Assembly (NCBI GenBank): GCA_030605915.1
Contig: JAUWHM010000005.1
Coordinates: forward strand, 1 to 5,551
DNA from: Nitrospirota bacterium
Lineage (GTDB): Bacteria > NPL-UPA2 > JAGMAN01
Direction: 5' to 3'
DNA: 5,551 nt
Shown here: positions 1-5,551 of the stretch, piece after piece
How positions within the stretch are numbered: position 1 is the stretch's first letter
Layout of the letters: each line of letters opens with the position of its first letter
The notes under the pieces: generated by a model
Databases searched by the model: none
Told to the model about the DNA's origin: nothing
The model's input: the letters and a program-made list of their open reading frames with translations, nothing else
Position numbers and translations under genes: made by a program

Positions 1-1530
1 ATGCTTGCACTCAGTGCCACCGTCCCTAATGTCAAGGAAATCGCCGGCTGGATCTCATCTATACACCACCGGACACCCATACATATCGTCGAGGAGAAGA
101 ATCGGCCGGTTCCTCTAAAATTCTTCTACCAATGTAATAACAGGATACTAAATCACATAAACGAGCTTAATAGATTTCGCTCACATTTCTCCCCCGCCCA
201 TGGTAACTTCCACCGAATGAGGCACCGACCCAGGGGGAGATATCCTGGTCACCTAACCGGGAACAGGTTAAGTACCTTAATAGATTATATAAGTGAAAAA
301 GACTATCTCCCTTGCATATATTTCACTTTCTCCAGAAAGCGTTGTGAAATCCTTGCCCATGAGTTAACCAACTGTAACTTCCTGACCGGCATTGAACAAG
401 AAAAGGTGATCGCTTTATTTAACTCGCTAATAGAACGCTTTGACCTTGTCAATGAACGTTCAGCCCTGGAGATGTACGAGTTAGTGAGCCGTGGGATAGC
501 CTTCCATCATGCCGGGATGCTACCTACCCTGAAAGAGGTGGTTGAGAGGCTATTTACCAGCAAGCTTATCAAGGTAATATTCACTACCGAGACCTTTGCC
601 TTAGGAGTAAACATGCCCGCTCGCAGTGTCATCTTTGATGAACTCAGGAAAACTTATGGGACTTACTTTAGTGAGCTTCGGGTGAGGGACTTCTACCAGA
701 TGGCCGGCCGGGCCGGAAGACGGGGAATGGATGATTGCGGTTTCGTATTCTCGCGGATTAATCCTCATTTCATAACCATAGAGAAGACAAGACATATCTT
801 TTTCGGAGAACCGGAAGAAATTCTCAGTCAGTTTAACAATACCTACGCCACTGTGCTCCACCTCTATGAAAGATTAAAGGATAGCCTTTTTAAGACTTAT
901 CCCCGGTCGTTGCATTATTTTCAGTCGAGGACCAGGGAAAGAAAAAAGGCTCAAAGACTTCTTATGAGAAAGGTTGACCTCCTGAAGGAGATGGGCTATA
1001 TCGCTGGGAGCGAACTCACCGAAAAGGGACATCTGGCTTCTTATCTTTATGGATATGAGCTGCCACTGGCGGAGCTTTACCAGCAGGGTTACCTTGATGA
1101 ACTCTCAAGCATCGAGCTGAATGTCCTCATCTCCAGTCTCGTCTTCGAATCGAGAAAGAATCAAGCTCCTCCAAAACTCTCCCGGAGGGCAAAGGACATT
1201 AAGAAGGCTGCCCGGCTTAACTCCATTCACATATTCAACCTGGAGAAGAAGTTCAAGGTTGGTGCCTATTCAAAAAGGCCACATTTCCACGCCGCCCCAG
1301 TCATAGAAGCTTTCTCCCAGGGAATGGATTTCTCAGAACTCTATCGCCTAACGGATATAGCTGAGGGTGAATTAGTGAGAATCTTCAGAATGGTCATTCA
1401 GGTGCTGCGGGAGCTCTGTCAGGCGCCCACCATAACAGGCACACTGAAGCAGAAAGCCAGAAGAGCTATTGACCTAATCAATCGTGATGTCATTGATGCT
1501 GAGAAACAACTCCGGGAAGGTCAAACGTAA
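1..1530 (+). CDS. Ski2/Mtr4-like superfamily 2 RNA helicase with DSHCT domain, 5'-truncated by window
   Basis: This is the C-terminal part of an ATP-dependent DExH helicase of the Ski2/Mtr4/HelY group, probably acting on structured RNA in the cytoplasm. The first visible residues, LALSATVPN, are helicase motif III, so the ATG at position 1 is an internal methionine. The RecA-1 domain with Walker A and DExH lies upstream of the window. RecA-2 follows, with a motif IV region (PCIYFTFSRK, about 104-113), GIAFHHAGMLP (165-175), motif V (TTETFALGVNMPAR, 195-208) and motif VI (QMAGRAGRRG, 233-242). Residues about 280-340 fit the winged-helix linker. About 345-475 match the DSHCT helical domain, including GMDFSELYRLTDIAEGELVR. 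No long insertion equivalent to the eukaryotic Mtr4 arch is seen. The gene ends with TAA immediately before the stop codon of the convergent reductase. The family call is secure; the RNA substrate is not known. Confidence 0.93.
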   Translation: MLALSATVPNVKEIAGWISSIHHRTPIHIVEEKNRPVPLKFFYQCNNRILNHINELNRFRSHFSPAHGNFHRMRHRPRGRYPGHLTGNRLSTLIDYISEKDYLPCIYFTFSRKRCEILAHELTNCNFLTGIEQEKVIALFNSLIERFDLVNERSALEMYELVSRGIAFHHAGMLPTLKEVVERLFTSKLIKVIFTTETFALGVNMPARSVIFDELRKTYGTYFSELRVRDFYQMAGRAGRRGMDDCGFVFSRINPHFITIEKTRHIFFGEPEEILSQFNNTYATVLHLYERLKDSLFKTYPRSLHYFQSRTRERKKAQRLLMRKVDLLKEMGYIAGSELTEKGHLASYLYGYELPLAELYQQGYLDELSSIELNVLISSLVFESRKNQAPPKLSRRAKDIKKAARLNSIHIFNLEKKFKVGAYSKRPHFHAAPVIEAFSQGMDFSELYRLTDIAEGELVRIFRMVIQVLRELCQAPTITGTLKQKARRAIDLINRDVIDAEKQLREGQT

Positions 1531-2652
1531 TCAGGGTAATAATATTTTAGCGGCTTTCTTCATCTTTTCTATGATGGGGATACTATAAGGACAGCGAGGA
1601 AGACAGTCCCCGCATTCCACACAGGCTTCAGCCTTTACCGGAAGCTGGGCATACTGCTGCTTAGCCCATTCCTTCAATCCGTATCTGCTGTAGTATCCTT
1701 CAAACCTAAATACATCGGGGATACTTATCCCTTGAGAACAAGGGAGACAATAGCCACAACTGCGGCAGTAACCAGTGCCCAGCTTTTTGGCTTCTCTGAT
1801 GAGCTTCTCCTTCAGGAACCTGGGAAGAGGAGCCGTCGTCTTCCCCACAGCCACATCCTCCTCAACATTCATTATTGACCCCATTCCTGGTATGACGGTT
1901 GAGATAGCCTCATGGTCCATAGCAAACTTTATGGCGGCCATAGCGGTTGTTGGGAAAGCACTTTCTTTTAGCTCTCCAATTAAGGTTTTATCTCCTTCCT
2001 TCAGTTCGGCCATCATCTCCAGGGGAGGAACGAGAACTCCACCAGCCAGCGGTTTCATGATAATAACTCCAATATTTTCTTTCCTGGCAAGAGGAAAAAG
2101 TTCTTTGGCTGCTTCCAGGTTATTCAGATTGTAAGGCACCTGAATTGTATCAAATTCACCTGTTTTGATTGCCTTCATCAATAATTTCGGCTCATGCCCG
2201 GTGATGCCGATAAAGCCTATCTTTCCCTCTTTTCTCTTCTCTTTTAGTGCCTGCAGAGCCCCATCCTTAGCCATTACCTTCCTCAGTGTGTCTGTGCCAT
2301 TGACATAATGGAGCTGGTAAAGGTCTATGTAATCAGTCTGAAGATTAGTTAGACTCGTTTCTACATCTTCCAGGGCTTCTCGATAACCGCGCCTCATTAC
2401 TTTGGTAGCCAGGTAGCACTCTTTTCGGCGCCGGCGCATAACTTTACCAATTCTAACCTCACTTTCACCATATACCCTAGCCGTATCAATGAAATTTACG
2501 CCCAGATCCAGAGTATGGTTAACAACCCTGGCGGCTGTTTCTTCATCAACACAGCCATACTTAAAAACAGTGGTATCACCCCAGATTGGTATACCCCCAA
2601 AGCCGATGACCGAGACCCGAAGCCCCGTTCTCCCTAATATCCGGTATTGCAA
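1531..2652 (-). CDS. Aldo-keto reductase with C-terminal 4Fe-4S ferredoxin-like domain
   Basis: This is a cytoplasmic NAD(P)H-dependent oxidoreductase of the aldo-keto reductase superfamily; its substrate cannot be told from sequence. Counting from the chosen start (373 aa), the N-terminus MQYRILGRTGLRVSVIGFGG is typical. The catalytic tetrad is visible as Asp56 and Tyr61 (DTARVYGE), Lys84 (ATK) and His115 (YQLH). The tail has two cysteine clusters: CRSCGYCLPC (Cys296, 299, 302, 305) and CVECGDCLPRCP (Cys344, 347, 350, 354). This fits one or two 4Fe-4S clusters, as in the iron-sulfur aldo-keto reductases common in anaerobes. I chose the TTG start at 2652 because a strong AGAGGAGGG ribosome site lies 7 nt upstream and the family's N-terminus begins there. 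The longer reading from GTG at 2697 adds 15 unconserved residues and overlaps the queF stop by 4 nt with no good ribosome site. It is the last gene of the minus-strand run. Confidence 0.92.
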   Translation of the reverse strand: MQYRILGRTGLRVSVIGFGGIPIWGDTTVFKYGCVDEETAARVVNHTLDLGVNFIDTARVYGESEVRIGKVMRRRRKECYLATKVMRRGYREALEDVETSLTNLQTDYIDLYQLHYVNGTDTLRKVMAKDGALQALKEKRKEGKIGFIGITGHEPKLLMKAIKTGEFDTIQVPYNLNNLEAAKELFPLARKENIGVIIMKPLAGGVLVPPLEMMAELKEGDKTLIGELKESAFPTTAMAAIKFAMDHEAISTVIPGMGSIMNVEEDVAVGKTTAPLPRFLKEKLIREAKKLGTGYCRSCGYCLPCSQGISIPDVFRFEGYYSRYGLKEWAKQQYAQLPVKAEACVECGDCLPRCPYSIPIIEKMKKAAKILLP

Positions 2653-2658
2653 ATCTTG

Positions 2659-2667
2659 CCCTCCTCT
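2659..2667 (-). promoter_or_regulatory. Ribosome binding site deciding the TTG start of the aldo-keto reductase
   Basis: The minus strand reads AGAGGAGGG, an almost full anti-Shine-Dalgarno match, with the GGAGG core at 2664-2660 and 7 nt to the TTG at 2652-2650. It lies inside the longer GTG-initiated reading frame, where it would have no purpose, so it argues for the TTG start. Confidence 0.75.
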
Positions 2668-2693
2668 ACGAGTTGAAGAATGCAATTCTATCT

Positions 2694-3125
2694 TCACCTT
2701 TCTGTAGATTCCGAGTGTGGGTAGGTTGCCTGAACCGTTATGCGTATGCCTCCCCGGGGATTAAATTCACCGATTATTTCTGCTTTCTTCGGACGGCAGG
2801 CCTTAACCAGATCGTCCAGTATCTTATTGGCTGCATCCTCATTGAAGATTGCCACATTGCGGTAAGAGAATAGATAGAGCTTCAAAGATTTTGCCTCGAT
2901 GCATCGCTTGTTAGGAATATACCTGATTTTGATGACTCCAAAGTCTGGCTGCCCGGTCACCGGGCATAGCGAGGTAAACTCAGGGCAGTGAAAAGTTATC
3001 CAGTACTGTCTCTTTGGATAAGGATTCTGGAAAGTCTCCAGTCTTGCTTTTTCCGGTGAACGAGGGAAACCTTTTTTCTTCCTCCCAAGGAGAGTCAATC
3101 CTTCCACTTTCTTTCGCTCCGGCAT
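2694..3125 (-). CDS. queF: NADPH-dependent 7-cyano-7-deazaguanine reductase QueF (preQ0 to preQ1)
   Basis: QueF catalyses the four-electron reduction of the preQ0 nitrile to preQ1 with NADPH, the last step before Tgt inserts the base into tRNA. From the chosen start the protein has 143 residues, consistent with the short unimodular (Bacillus-type) form. The active-site stretch FTSLCPVTGQPDF carries Cys54, the thioimide nucleophile, and Asp61, the proton donor (Bacillus subtilis Cys55 and Asp62). The NADPH-binding QueF motif EAKSLKLYL is at 77-85. Glu96, which holds the substrate, is present, but the neighbour equivalent to B. subtilis His96 is Asn95 (IFNED rather than FHED). NPRGGI near the C-terminus is also typical. 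The ATG at 3125 is preferred over the one at 3164 because AAGGAGG sits 8 nt upstream of it and because MPERKKVEGLTLLG is a normal start for the family. The gene begins 19 nt after the queC stop. Confidence 0.95.
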   Translation of the reverse strand: MPERKKVEGLTLLGRKKKGFPRSPEKARLETFQNPYPKRQYWITFHCPEFTSLCPVTGQPDFGVIKIRYIPNKRCIEAKSLKLYLFSYRNVAIFNEDAANKILDDLVKACRPKKAEIIGEFNPRGGIRITVQATYPHSESTER

Positions 3126-3133
3126 TGTTGTAG

Positions 3134-3140
3134 CCTCCTT
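3134..3140 (-). promoter_or_regulatory. Ribosome binding site of queF
   Basis: The minus strand reads AAGGAGG in the 19-nt gap between the queC stop and the ATG at 3125, with an 8-nt spacer. It favours that ATG over the in-frame ATG at 3164, which would lie inside queC. Confidence 0.75.
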
Positions 3141-3144
3141 CTCA

Positions 3145-3843
3145 TCATCTATCCACATAAGCAACTGGGTCTTCTGCTCCAGCCTCTCGAAACCCCTTCA
3201 AGCGAAGCTGGCAACTATCGCATCTGCCGCAGGCCTTTCCATCAGGTCGAGGGTCATAACAGCTATGGGTAAGAGAAAAGTCCACTCCTAACGACAGGCC
3301 TTTCTTAATGATCTCCCCTTTGCTCAAACTGATAAGGGGAGTATGAATCCTGAACTTCTTACCTTCTATCGCAGCCTTAGTGGCTAAGTTGGCCATTTTC
3401 TCAAAGGCGTCAATGTATTCTGGCCGGCAATCGGGATAGCCACTATAATCAACGGCGCTCACCCCGGTGAAAATATCACCTGTTCCCAGAACTTCAGCCC
3501 AGCCCATAGCATAGGAGAGGAAGATAGTATTGCGAGCCGGGACATAGGTTGCCGGGATATCTTCACCTATGGATGAGCGATCTCTGGGAACCTCTATGTC
3601 ATCGGTTAAAGCCGAGCCACCGATTGCCCTTAAGTTTATGTCCAGAATGAGATGTTCCTCAGCTCCTATAGTCTTGGCTACTGTTTTAGCGTATTTCACT
3701 TCTCGGGAATGCCTCTGGCCATAATGAAATGTGATAGCGTAAGGAGCGAATCCTTCCTTTTTAGCCACAGCCAATGTGGTAGCCGAATCTATGCCGCCGC
3801 TCAGGAGGACAACCGCCTTTCTAAATGAGCTTATAGAGTTCAT
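3145..3843 (-). CDS. queC: 7-cyano-7-deazaguanine synthase QueC (preQ0 synthase)
   Basis: QueC uses ATP and ammonia to convert 7-carboxy-7-deazaguanine into preQ0 by way of an adenylated intermediate. From the ATG at 3843 it has 232 residues, the usual family size. The PP-loop ATP pyrophosphatase motif LLSGGIDSAT lies at about 13-22 and YVPARNT at 100-106. GVSAVDYSGYPDCR (127-140) is the conserved substrate region. The C-terminal zinc site has four cysteines, HSCYDP (Cys195) and CGRCDSC (Cys205, 208, 211). The start is uncertain. The ATG at 3843 lies 29 nt after the queE stop with no clear ribosome site. An in-frame TTG at 3876 would overlap the queE stop by 4 nt, has only a weak GGAAG 8 nt upstream, and would add MSCLSCNPINS, encoded partly by a tandem repeat. 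The function call does not depend on this choice. Confidence 0.95.
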   Translation of the reverse strand: MNSISSFRKAVVLLSGGIDSATTLAVAKKEGFAPYAITFHYGQRHSREVKYAKTVAKTIGAEEHLILDINLRAIGGSALTDDIEVPRDRSSIGEDIPATYVPARNTIFLSYAMGWAEVLGTGDIFTGVSAVDYSGYPDCRPEYIDAFEKMANLATKAAIEGKKFRIHTPLISLSKGEIIKKGLSLGVDFSLTHSCYDPRPDGKACGRCDSCQLRLKGFREAGAEDPVAYVDR

Positions 3844-3876
3844 AGAGTTTATTGGGTTGCAACTCAAGCAACTCAA
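3832..3876. repeat. Period-9 tandem repeats and imperfect inverted repeat at the queE/queC junction
   Basis: The plus strand reads in 9-base units: tatagagtt, catagagtt and tattgggtt (3832-3858), then gcaactcaa twice exactly (3859-3876). The two sets are partly complementary. On the minus-strand transcript, GAGTT at 3874-3870 and 3865-3861 can pair with AACTC at 3849-3845 and 3840-3836. This gives two 5-bp helices around a 4x4 internal loop and an 11-nt apical loop. The candidate queC ATG (3843-3841) would lie in the internal loop. The repeat is visible; any folding or regulation is inferred. Confidence 0.6.
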
Positions 3877-4562
3877 ACTATTTGCTTCCAGATGTATTTA
3901 TGAAGTTGCAGTTGGAGGCGAACGTTTAATGCATCACGCAGAATCCATTCAGCTACTATCTTAGGTTCTAATTTATATCGCAGGTTAAAACCTGCGGCTA
4001 CCTCGTAGTCGTCCGCCTTGGCGAATGTTTTCTTGTCAAACGCAGGGGACACGAGTACCGTTGTTACCTTCTTATCTAACTCTTTTTCTCTGATAATAGA
4101 TTTAGCCCAGTCATAATCACGCTGACTGGAGAGGACGAATTTAATCTCGTCTTTGGGATTCAATTTTTCTAAATTCTTCCAGTTCATGCGGGCACACATC
4201 CCACTATCCGGGCATTTGATGTCCATAATTTTAATTACCTGAGGAGAAGTGCGGCCAATATCCAGACTTCCATTCGTCTCCAGGAGTAGCTTGTAGTTCT
4301 CCTTTAAAAGTTCGCCCATCAGGGGATAGACCTCCTCTTGTAATAAAGGCTCGCCTCCCGTTATCTCCACCAGGGGACATCTCAACTCTCTCACCTCAGA
4401 TAAAATCTCCCGAGTGGTGAGCTTTCTTCCTTCCTCATAAGCATATTGGGTATCACAGTAAGAGCATCTGAGATTACAACCGGTAAGGCGAATAAAGGTG
4501 CAGGGCAGCCCGGCACAGGTTGACTCACCCTGAATGCTCTTAAAGATTTCGTTTACCTTCAT
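3873..4562 (-). CDS. queE: 7-carboxy-7-deazaguanine synthase QueE (radical SAM), with an internal in-frame insertion
   Basis: QueE is the radical-SAM enzyme that rearranges 6-carboxy-5,6,7,8-tetrahydropterin into 7-carboxy-7-deazaguanine, using SAM, a 4Fe-4S cluster and magnesium. Family marks are clear in its 229 residues: NEIFKSIQGES near the N-terminus, the cluster motif CNLRCSYC (Cys29, 33, 36) followed by DTQYAY, ITGGEPLLQ (67-75), LLLETNGS (92-99), DIKCPDSGM (114-122) and the C-terminal VRLQLQLHKYIW (214-225). Between SPAF (172-175) and KLEPKIVAEWIL (from 197) sit about 20 extra residues, including DDYEVAAGFNLR. As I recall the family, SPVF-G-K/R-LEP runs nearly continuously here. The ATG overlaps the end of dtd by 23 nt, with a weak GGAAAG just upstream, suggesting translational coupling. 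Whether the enzyme is active with the insertion is not known, but no stop or frameshift is present. Confidence 0.94.
   Translation of the reverse strand: MKVNEIFKSIQGESTCAGLPCTFIRLTGCNLRCSYCDTQYAYEEGRKLTTREILSEVRELRCPLVEITGGEPLLQEEVYPLMGELLKENYKLLLETNGSLDIGRTSPQVIKIMDIKCPDSGMCARMNWKNLEKLNPKDEIKFVLSSQRDYDWAKSIIREKELDKKVTTVLVSPAFDKKTFAKADDYEVAAGFNLRYKLEPKIVAEWILRDALNVRLQLQLHKYIWKQIV
3975..4037 (-). repeat. Putative palindromic repeat element inserted in frame within queE
   Basis: This stretch encodes QueE residues 176-196, which have no counterpart in the usual family pattern. Its core is more GC-rich than the AT-rich codons that follow it toward the queE 3' end. It holds a perfect inverted repeat (3979-3996) and a smaller one, cgccttggcg (4014-4023). 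The length is a multiple of three and all codons are open. The boundaries are estimated from protein family memory and could move by a few codons. No target-site duplication is obvious and no second copy is in the window. Confidence 0.55.
3979..3996. repeat. Perfect hairpin CGCAGGTTAAAACCTGCG inside queE
   Basis: A 7-bp stem, CGCAGGT/ACCTGCG, closes a TAAA loop whose first and last bases can also pair. The bases just outside (T at 3978, G at 3997) allow one more wobble pair. On the coding strand it reads through the codons for A-A-G-F-N-L-R. The form resembles the short palindromic core of REP-like dispersed repeats, though no copies can be counted here. Confidence 0.8.
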
Positions 4563-4998
4563 TACTTTCCAGAACTAAAGTTACCGGGCCATCGTTCTCT
4601 ATGCTGACTAACATTTTAGCCCGAAACTCTCCCGTCTCCACTTTCAGTGAACCTGCCCGAAGGTTATCAACAAATTCCTGATAGAGTCTTTTTGCTACTT
4701 CTGGGTCAGCGGCCTCGGTAAAGCTGGGTCTGTTCCCCTTCCGGCAGTCTCCATACAAAGTGAACTGGGAAACAGCTAAAATCTCCCCATTGACTTCCTT
4801 GAGAGAAAGATTCATCCGCTCTTGTGCATCTTCAAATATGCGCAACTTTATAATCTTATCAGCCAAATACTTAGCATCGGAGGAATTGTCATTTTTTCCT
4901 ATTCCCACCAGAACCAATATCCCTCTCCCAATCCGAGCGATTGTCTTCTCCCCCACCCTGACCGAAGCTCTCTCAACTCTCTGCACCACCGCCCGCAT
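4540..4998 (-). CDS. dtd: D-aminoacyl-tRNA deacylase DTD
   Basis: DTD hydrolyses D-amino acids (and glycine misattached to tRNA-Ala) from tRNA, a cytoplasmic proofreading step. The 152 residues match the bacterial family of about 145. The N-terminus MRAVVQRVERASVRV is typical. The SQFTLYGD motif is at 77-84, and the active-site Gly-cisPro motif ENDGPVT at 134-140 is followed by LVLES. Seven residues after LES (NEGKRNL) exceed the usual end and lie where the gene overlaps queE by 23 nt. The ATG is preceded by GAGGT (5007-5003), 4 nt upstream. It is the first intact gene of the minus-strand run, 43 nt after the truncated kinase. Both DTD and the Que enzymes act on tRNA quality or modification, but I infer only co-transcription, not a shared pathway. 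Confidence 0.95.
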   Translation of the reverse strand: MRAVVQRVERASVRVGEKTIARIGRGILVLVGIGKNDNSSDAKYLADKIIKLRIFEDAQERMNLSLKEVNGEILAVSQFTLYGDCRKGNRPSFTEAADPEVAKRLYQEFVDNLRAGSLKVETGEFRAKMLVSIENDGPVTLVLESNEGKRNL

Positions 4999-5041
4999 AT
5001 TTACCTCAATTCCTCTTTTTCCTCAGAATGCTGCTTTCACT

Positions 5042-5551
5042 TCACATTGTCCATTTTCTGGATTTAGCTCCCCCGCCGGCAGGACGAAATTCGCGAATTG
5101 AAATGCCAGCTTTTTTTAGATACTCCACCCCTTCTTTGAAATAGTAAGTCACCCCTTCTAAAATTGCTTTCAATGTCTCCCCTTTAGTTGTATTGAGTGA
5201 AAGTCCTGCTAAAACCCCGCTACTTCTTGACTCAAAAAGAGGAGGTCCTGTTGGGGCAAAATGAGGTAAAAGCAGTAAATCAGTGGGTCCCTCAGGTATT
5301 TGCTCCAGTAAGATATCGTAAGGATCTTTATCTGTCTTTTCGGCAAGCATTTTTTCCTTTTCCCCAAAGTTATCCCTGAACCATTTTAAGGCACTCCCAC
5401 CTGTAAAATTATAGAGAAAGCTTACAAATAGGTTCGGTACAGTATGGTGTTCAATATTCAAAGCATTCTTTCTCATCACCTTTAAATTAGGCATCTTGGA
5501 AAATGCCGGAGTAATACAAATAACTGTACCAATGCCGTAAGCAGCAATCCC
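5042..5551 (-). pseudogene. FGGY-family carbohydrate kinase, C-terminally truncated and cut by the window edge
   Basis: This looks like part of a xylulokinase-like FGGY sugar kinase, which phosphorylates a pentose or related polyol with ATP. The frame is open to the window edge, so the N-terminal domain lies outside. Visible parts belong to the second actin-like domain: GIAAYGIGTVICITPAF at the edge, FTGGSALKWFRDNF, LLLLPHFAPTGPPLFE, GVLAGLSLNTTKGETLKAILEGVTYY, and the adenosine-binding GGGAKSRKW close to the end. Two residues later, after T-M, a TGA stops the frame. Family members continue with a W-x-Q-I-x-A-D-V/I segment and some 70-100 more residues, including the last helices of the ATPase fold. 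I see no convincing continuation in the other frames, only 43 nt before dtd. The gene is therefore probably a non-functional remnant or a deletion product. An assembly error or an uncorrected frameshift is the alternative. The sugar substrate is not determined. Confidence 0.75.

Noticed and set aside
601..861. 86-codon minus-strand open frame opposite helicase motifs V and VI
   Set aside because: It mirrors conserved helicase motif coding and has no independent support.
1775..2134. 119-codon plus-strand open frame opposite the aldo-keto reductase
   Set aside because: It lies wholly antisense to a well-conserved gene, has no recognisable domain, and its hydrophobic, serine-rich content is what the reverse complement of coding DNA gives.
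2783..2820. Inverted pair ggacg/cgtcc within queF, considered as a second copy of the queE palindromic element
   Set aside because: Only a 5-bp stem with a long loop, and the sequence between does not match the queE hairpin. The encoded residues fit the normal QueF pattern.
2489..2873. Plus-strand open frames over the queF/reductase junction (2489-2707 and 2673-2873)
   Set aside because: Both are antisense to strongly supported genes and show no family features.
4999..5041. preQ1 riboswitch or promoter ahead of the dtd-que genes
   Set aside because: The 43-nt gap shows only a ribosome site. I found no preQ1 aptamer pattern and no convincing -35/-10 pair.
5088..5099. 12-bp perfect palindrome AATTCGCGAATT near the kinase truncation point
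   Set aside because: It lies in the conserved kinase coding stretch (ISIREFRP) and is short. Nothing else suggests an operator or a recombination site.
4760..5101. Plus-strand open frames over dtd and the kinase end (also 4822-5067)
   Set aside because: They are antisense to dtd and to the kinase remnant. No ribosome site or family match is visible.

Overview
This 5.55 kb window looks bacterial. It carries a compact minus-strand gene run for queuosine-precursor synthesis, facing a plus-strand helicase gene. Base composition is moderate. Several products are iron-sulfur or radical-SAM proteins: QueE, and an aldo-keto reductase with a C-terminal ferredoxin-like domain. This fits an anaerobe or microaerophile, possibly of a poorly sampled phylum, but nothing in the sequence fixes the taxonomy. 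QueF, which makes preQ1, points to bacterial queuosine rather than classical archaeal archaeosine.

Layout. Positions 1-1530 (+) hold the C-terminal two thirds or so of a Ski2/Mtr4-type superfamily 2 helicase, cut by the left edge. Its stop codon directly abuts the stop of the oppositely oriented aldo-keto reductase, with no base between them. In transcription order, the minus strand reads: a sugar kinase of the FGGY family (cut by the right edge and also lacking its normal C-terminus), dtd (D-aminoacyl-tRNA deacylase), queE, queC, queF and the aldo-keto reductase. Gaps are small or negative: 43 nt, a 23-nt overlap, about 29 nt or a 4-nt overlap depending on the queC start, 19 nt, and 41 nt. 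dtd through the reductase is therefore probably one transcription unit. No stretch over 300 bases lacks a gene.

How the genes work together. QueE converts 6-carboxy-tetrahydropterin to 7-carboxy-7-deazaguanine (CDG). QueC turns CDG into preQ0, and QueF reduces preQ0 to preQ1, the base that Tgt inserts at the tRNA wobble position. QueD, GTP cyclohydrolase and Tgt are not in the window. DTD shares the tRNA theme by removing D-amino acids from mischarged tRNA. The role of the reductase in this setting is unknown.

Most unusual feature. queE carries an in-frame extra segment of about 20 codons (about 3975-4037), at a point where the family normally reads straight through an F-G-K/R-L-E-P stretch. 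The segment contains a perfect 18-bp hairpin, CGCAGGTTAAAACCTGCG. It looks like a palindromic repeat that has inserted into a protein-coding gene while keeping the frame open. Other points of note are the truncated kinase, a period-9 repeat and hairpin at the queE/queC junction, a well-supported TTG start for the reductase, and an Asn replacing a His near the QueF active site.
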